Positions 33,484 through 35,549 of a DNA stretch of 35,549 nt are shown one piece after another. The notes under the pieces were generated by a model that searched no databases, was not told the DNA's origin, and worked only from the letters and a program-made list of their open reading frames with translations. The translations under genes and the position numbers were made by a program. This DNA is from Bacteroidota bacterium (GTDB taxonomy: Bacteria > Bacteroidota > Ignavibacteria > Ignavibacteriales > Ignavibacteriaceae). The stretch covers positions 1 to 35,549 of the forward strand of contig JAKIZM010000036.1 in assembly GCA_022708025.1 (NCBI GenBank), given 5' to 3'. Within the stretch, counting starts at the first letter, position 1; each line of letters starts with the position of its first letter.

Positions 33484-33819
33484 TGTTTACTCATAAATTA
33501 TAATTTTTAGTTTTGGTCACTGCGTCAAATTTGGTTCCAGAATTACTCTTTGATTTTAGCTTATAAATGAATTATTTATTAAAGAATTTTGGTAAATAAG
33601 TTCCTACAATCATAAGTCGTGTAAAATATACTTACATTAAAACTGATTATTGTTAGTCTTTTTTAGGAGGTAAAAAAGATTAAAATGCAGTATTAGAGAT
33701 TAGGAATTTAGAGTATAATGATATGCAATTTTGAGTGCATGGTTTTTATCCTGCTCTTACCGCTTGTCATTCTGAGTTTGCTTGTCACGCCTTGCAGAAT
33801 CTGAGGATGATAAATAACT
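33484..33819. other. Gene-free AT-rich leader region upstream of the PilC-like gene
   Basis: No gene is visible. The minus-strand promoter of the PilC-like gene must lie here or further on, but no convincing -35/-10 pair or sigma-54 site stands out. An AGGAGG at 33665-33670 on the plus strand precedes an ATG (33685) that reaches a stop after three codons. An imperfect palindrome occupies about 33767-33811 (TCATTCTGAG facing CTGAGGATGA). Confidence 0.4.
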
Positions 33820-34250
33820 TTTAACAAAAACATCAATTGTCATCCTGAGCGGAGTCGAAGGATGACAAGCAACACTTAACAAGAACCAATTTTAGATTCC
33901 GAATGACAGAAACACAAATAAAGAATAACTTTTATTCATACTACAAATAGTCAATTGTCATCTAGGGTGTGCCTGTCCCATTTGCGGAATCGAAATGTAA
34001 CTTCACAAAGTTTAAGATAGTGTGCCACCCTTCAACCCACGCAGAGCGGGGTAAACAGGCTCAGGGTGACAGAAAGAATAGAGTTGGCAAGCAACTAGAG
34101 CGGTTAGTGAACTCATCCTAATCCTTCTCTTGGCAAGAGATGGACTTTTTAGTAGTGATTACTTTTCATTTGTAGTGTTAGCAAAAAAAATAATAAGTTA
34201 TCTGTGACAAATAAAGTCTCTCCCCTTTTAAGGGAGAGATTTAGAGAATA
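33820..34250. repeat. Repeat module D1 followed by A1
   Basis: D1 (about 33820-34077) holds a 26-bp palindrome of the TCATCCTGAG...AAGGATGA type (33840-33865) and a longer arm pair starting TGTCATCTAGGG (33957) and ending CAGGGTGACA (about 34069). A short link with GGCAAGCAACTAGAGCGG leads to A1 (34110-34250), which contains CTTCTCTTGGCAAGAG and the hairpin TCTCTCCCC...GGGAGAGA (34217-34239). No reading frame of note is present. Confidence 0.88.
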
Positions 34251-34444
34251 GCGTTGCTTATTAACAAGTGCTGAAGAAGAAGACAGAAGTCAGGAGTTGA
34301 TTCCTCTGTCACGTTGAGCCTGTCGAAACGTGACCTCGCATAGTTTAAGTGGGTGTGTCATACTTCGATATGCTCTGTATGACAGGATGAGTTGAATCGC
34401 AAAATGAAAAGTGTGAAGTAATTATAGTGCTGTTAGGATAAGTT
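34251..34444. repeat. Repeat modules B1 and C1
   Basis: B1 (34251 to about 34351) starts GCGTTGCTTATTAAC and includes the palindrome GTCACGTTGAG...CGAAACGTGAC. C1 (about 34350-34444) starts GTGGGTGTGTCATAC and includes TGTCATAC facing GTATGACA. B recurs at 35448 and C at about 35211 with almost no change. Confidence 0.85.
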
Positions 34445-34666
34445 AACTCATCCTAATCCTTCTCTTGGCAAGAGATGGACTTTTTAGTAGTGATTACTTT
34501 TCATTTGTAGTGTTAGCAAAAAAAATAATAAGTTATCTGTGACAAATAAAGTCTCTCCCTTTTTAAGGGAGAGATTTAGAGAGAGTTAAAGTAACTGAAA
34601 CAATAAACAAAAATTAGTTGAGATTACTTATCCCGTTTGCGGGATCGAAAGATGATAAGTAAAACT
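34445..34666. repeat. Repeat modules A2 and E1
   Basis: A2 (34445 to about 34580) repeats A1 with a perfect 10-bp hairpin at 34552-34574 (loop TTT). It is followed not by B but by E1 (about 34581-34628, GAGTTAAAGTAACTG...), then a small palindrome CTTATCCCG...GATGATAAG (34626-34659). Confidence 0.85.
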
Positions 34667-35121
34667 TAACAAAAACCATCAATTGTCATCCTGAGCAGAG
34701 TCGAAGGATGACAAGCAACACTTAACAAGAACCAACTTTAGATTCCGAATGACAGAAACACAAATAAAGAATAACTTTTATTCATACTACAAATAGTCAA
34801 TTGTCATCTAGGGTGTGCCTGTCCCATTTGCGGAATCGAAATGTGACTTCACAAAGTTTAAGATAGTGTGCCACCTTTCGACCCACGCAGAGTGGGGTAA
34901 ACAGGCTCAGGGTGACAGAAGAGTTATATCAATGATATGTAGTTAGATAAATAATGGGTTGGCAAGCAACTAGAGCGGCTAGTGAACTCATCCTAATCCT
35001 TCTCTTGGCAAGAGAAGGACTTATTGGTAGTGATTACTTTTCATTTGTAGCGTTAACAAAAAAAATATTAAGTTATCATTGACAAATAAAGTCTCTCCCT
35101 TTTTAAGGGAGAGATTTAGAG
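34667..35121. repeat. Repeat modules D2 and A3
   Basis: D2 matches D1 at an offset of 846 nt, with its 26-bp palindrome at 34686-34711 differing at one base (GCAGAG for GCGGAG). A 29-nt net insertion near 34920-34955 raises the offset to 875 nt for A3 (34985 to about 35121), whose hairpin is at 35092-35114. Confidence 0.88.
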
Positions 35122-35549
35122 AGAGTTAAAGTAACTGAAACAATAAACAGAAATTAGTTGAGATTGCTTGCCCCGTTTGTGGGATCGAAATGTGACTTCA
35201 CAAAGTTTAAGTGGGTGTGTCATACTTCGATATGCTCTGTATGACAGGGTGAGTTGAATCGCAAAATGAAAAGTGTGAAGTAATTATAGTGCTGTTAGGA
35301 TAAGTTAACTCATCCTAATCCTTCTCTTAGCAAGAGAAGGACTTATTGGTAGTGATTACTTTTCATTTGTAGCGTTAACAAAAAAAATATTAAGTTATCA
35401 TTGACAAATAAAGTATCTCCCTTTTTAAGGGAGAGATTTAGAGAATAGCGTTGCTTATTAACAAGTGCTGAAGAAGAAGACAGAAGTCAGGAGTTGATTC
35501 CTCTGTCACGTTGAGCCTGTCGAAACGTGACCTCGCATAGTTTAAGTGG
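35122..35549. repeat. Repeat modules E2, C2, A4 and partial B2 (cut by window end)
   Basis: E2 (about 35122-35168) is followed by a fragment of D ending CACAAAGTTTAAG, which joins directly to C2 (about 35211-35306) at the shared AGTTTAAG. A4 (35307-35447) and B2 (from 35448) then repeat the A1-B1 order at an offset of 1197 nt. The match to B1 is still running at the last base, so the array continues beyond the window. Confidence 0.88.

Noticed and set aside
33665..33696. Strong AGGAGG followed by ATG upstream of the repeat array
   Set aside because: The frame stops after three codons and the ATG is 14 nt away; at most it is a remnant of a gene start.
33723..33742. Possible sigma-54 promoter on the minus strand (TGCAC ... 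TTGCAT) ahead of the PilC-like gene
   Set aside because: The -24 GG is missing and the spacing to the -12 GC is one base too long.
33820..35549. CRISPR array or tandem satellite
   Set aside because: Repeats are 50-250 nt, of several kinds, unevenly ordered and without unique uniform spacers; no cas gene is present.

Overview
The window is AT-rich bacterial chromosome, most likely from Ignavibacteria or a close relative on the Chlorobi/Bacteroidota side. The best taxonomic clue is the C-terminal type IX sorting domain of the first gene (KLYQNYPNPFNPST, then LKVYDALGNEV), which is typical of Ignavibacteriales. Further support comes from TAnnTTTG-type promoter chemistry upstream of the tRNA, weak AAAGG ribosome sites, and intergenic repeats of the TCATCCTGAG...AAGGATGA kind. 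This placement is inference from motifs, not from a search.

Layout, positions 1-16,700. A secreted PD40/Ig-like type IX cargo protein comes first. A small plus-strand cluster follows: a membrane protein, a zinc-less MDR oxidoreductase and an NAD(P)-binding protein. Next, on the minus strand, is a remarkable 997-residue protein that joins an ECF-sigma-like module, an anti-sigma-like helical module, a long disordered Lys/Pro/Glu linker, one membrane helix and a TonB C-terminal domain. Then come housekeeping genes (alaS, radA, a small RRM protein), a secreted GH13 alpha-amylase-type enzyme, an outer-membrane barrel-like protein, an RlmI-like rRNA methyltransferase, a secreted H-type lectin-like protein, a LapA-like protein, a DUF2892 protein, a cysteine-rich membrane protein and tRNA-Lys(TTT).

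Positions 16,760-24,710 are dominated by two-component proteins. On the plus strand are an NtrC-type sigma-54 activator and a hybrid kinase. Converging on them from the minus strand are a REC-DHp protein with no ATPase domain, a giant membrane hybrid kinase with three receivers, and a single-domain receiver. The minus-strand signalling genes are packed 1-9 nt apart behind a type IV pilus/type II secretion-like set: PilC-like platform protein, PilB/GspE ATPase, PilT-like ATPase, a PilM-PilN-like fusion, a PilO-like protein and a short secretin. The genes from PilT through the last receiver look like one transcription unit, so the machine and its signalling relay are probably co-expressed. No pilin, prepilin peptidase or PilP is visible in the window.

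Two repeat-rich stretches stand out. One (31,709-32,074) sits inside the pilus cluster between the PilC-like and PilB-like genes. The other (33,820 to the window end) is about 1.7 kb of nested, reshuffled modules that code for nothing obvious and run off the end of the window.
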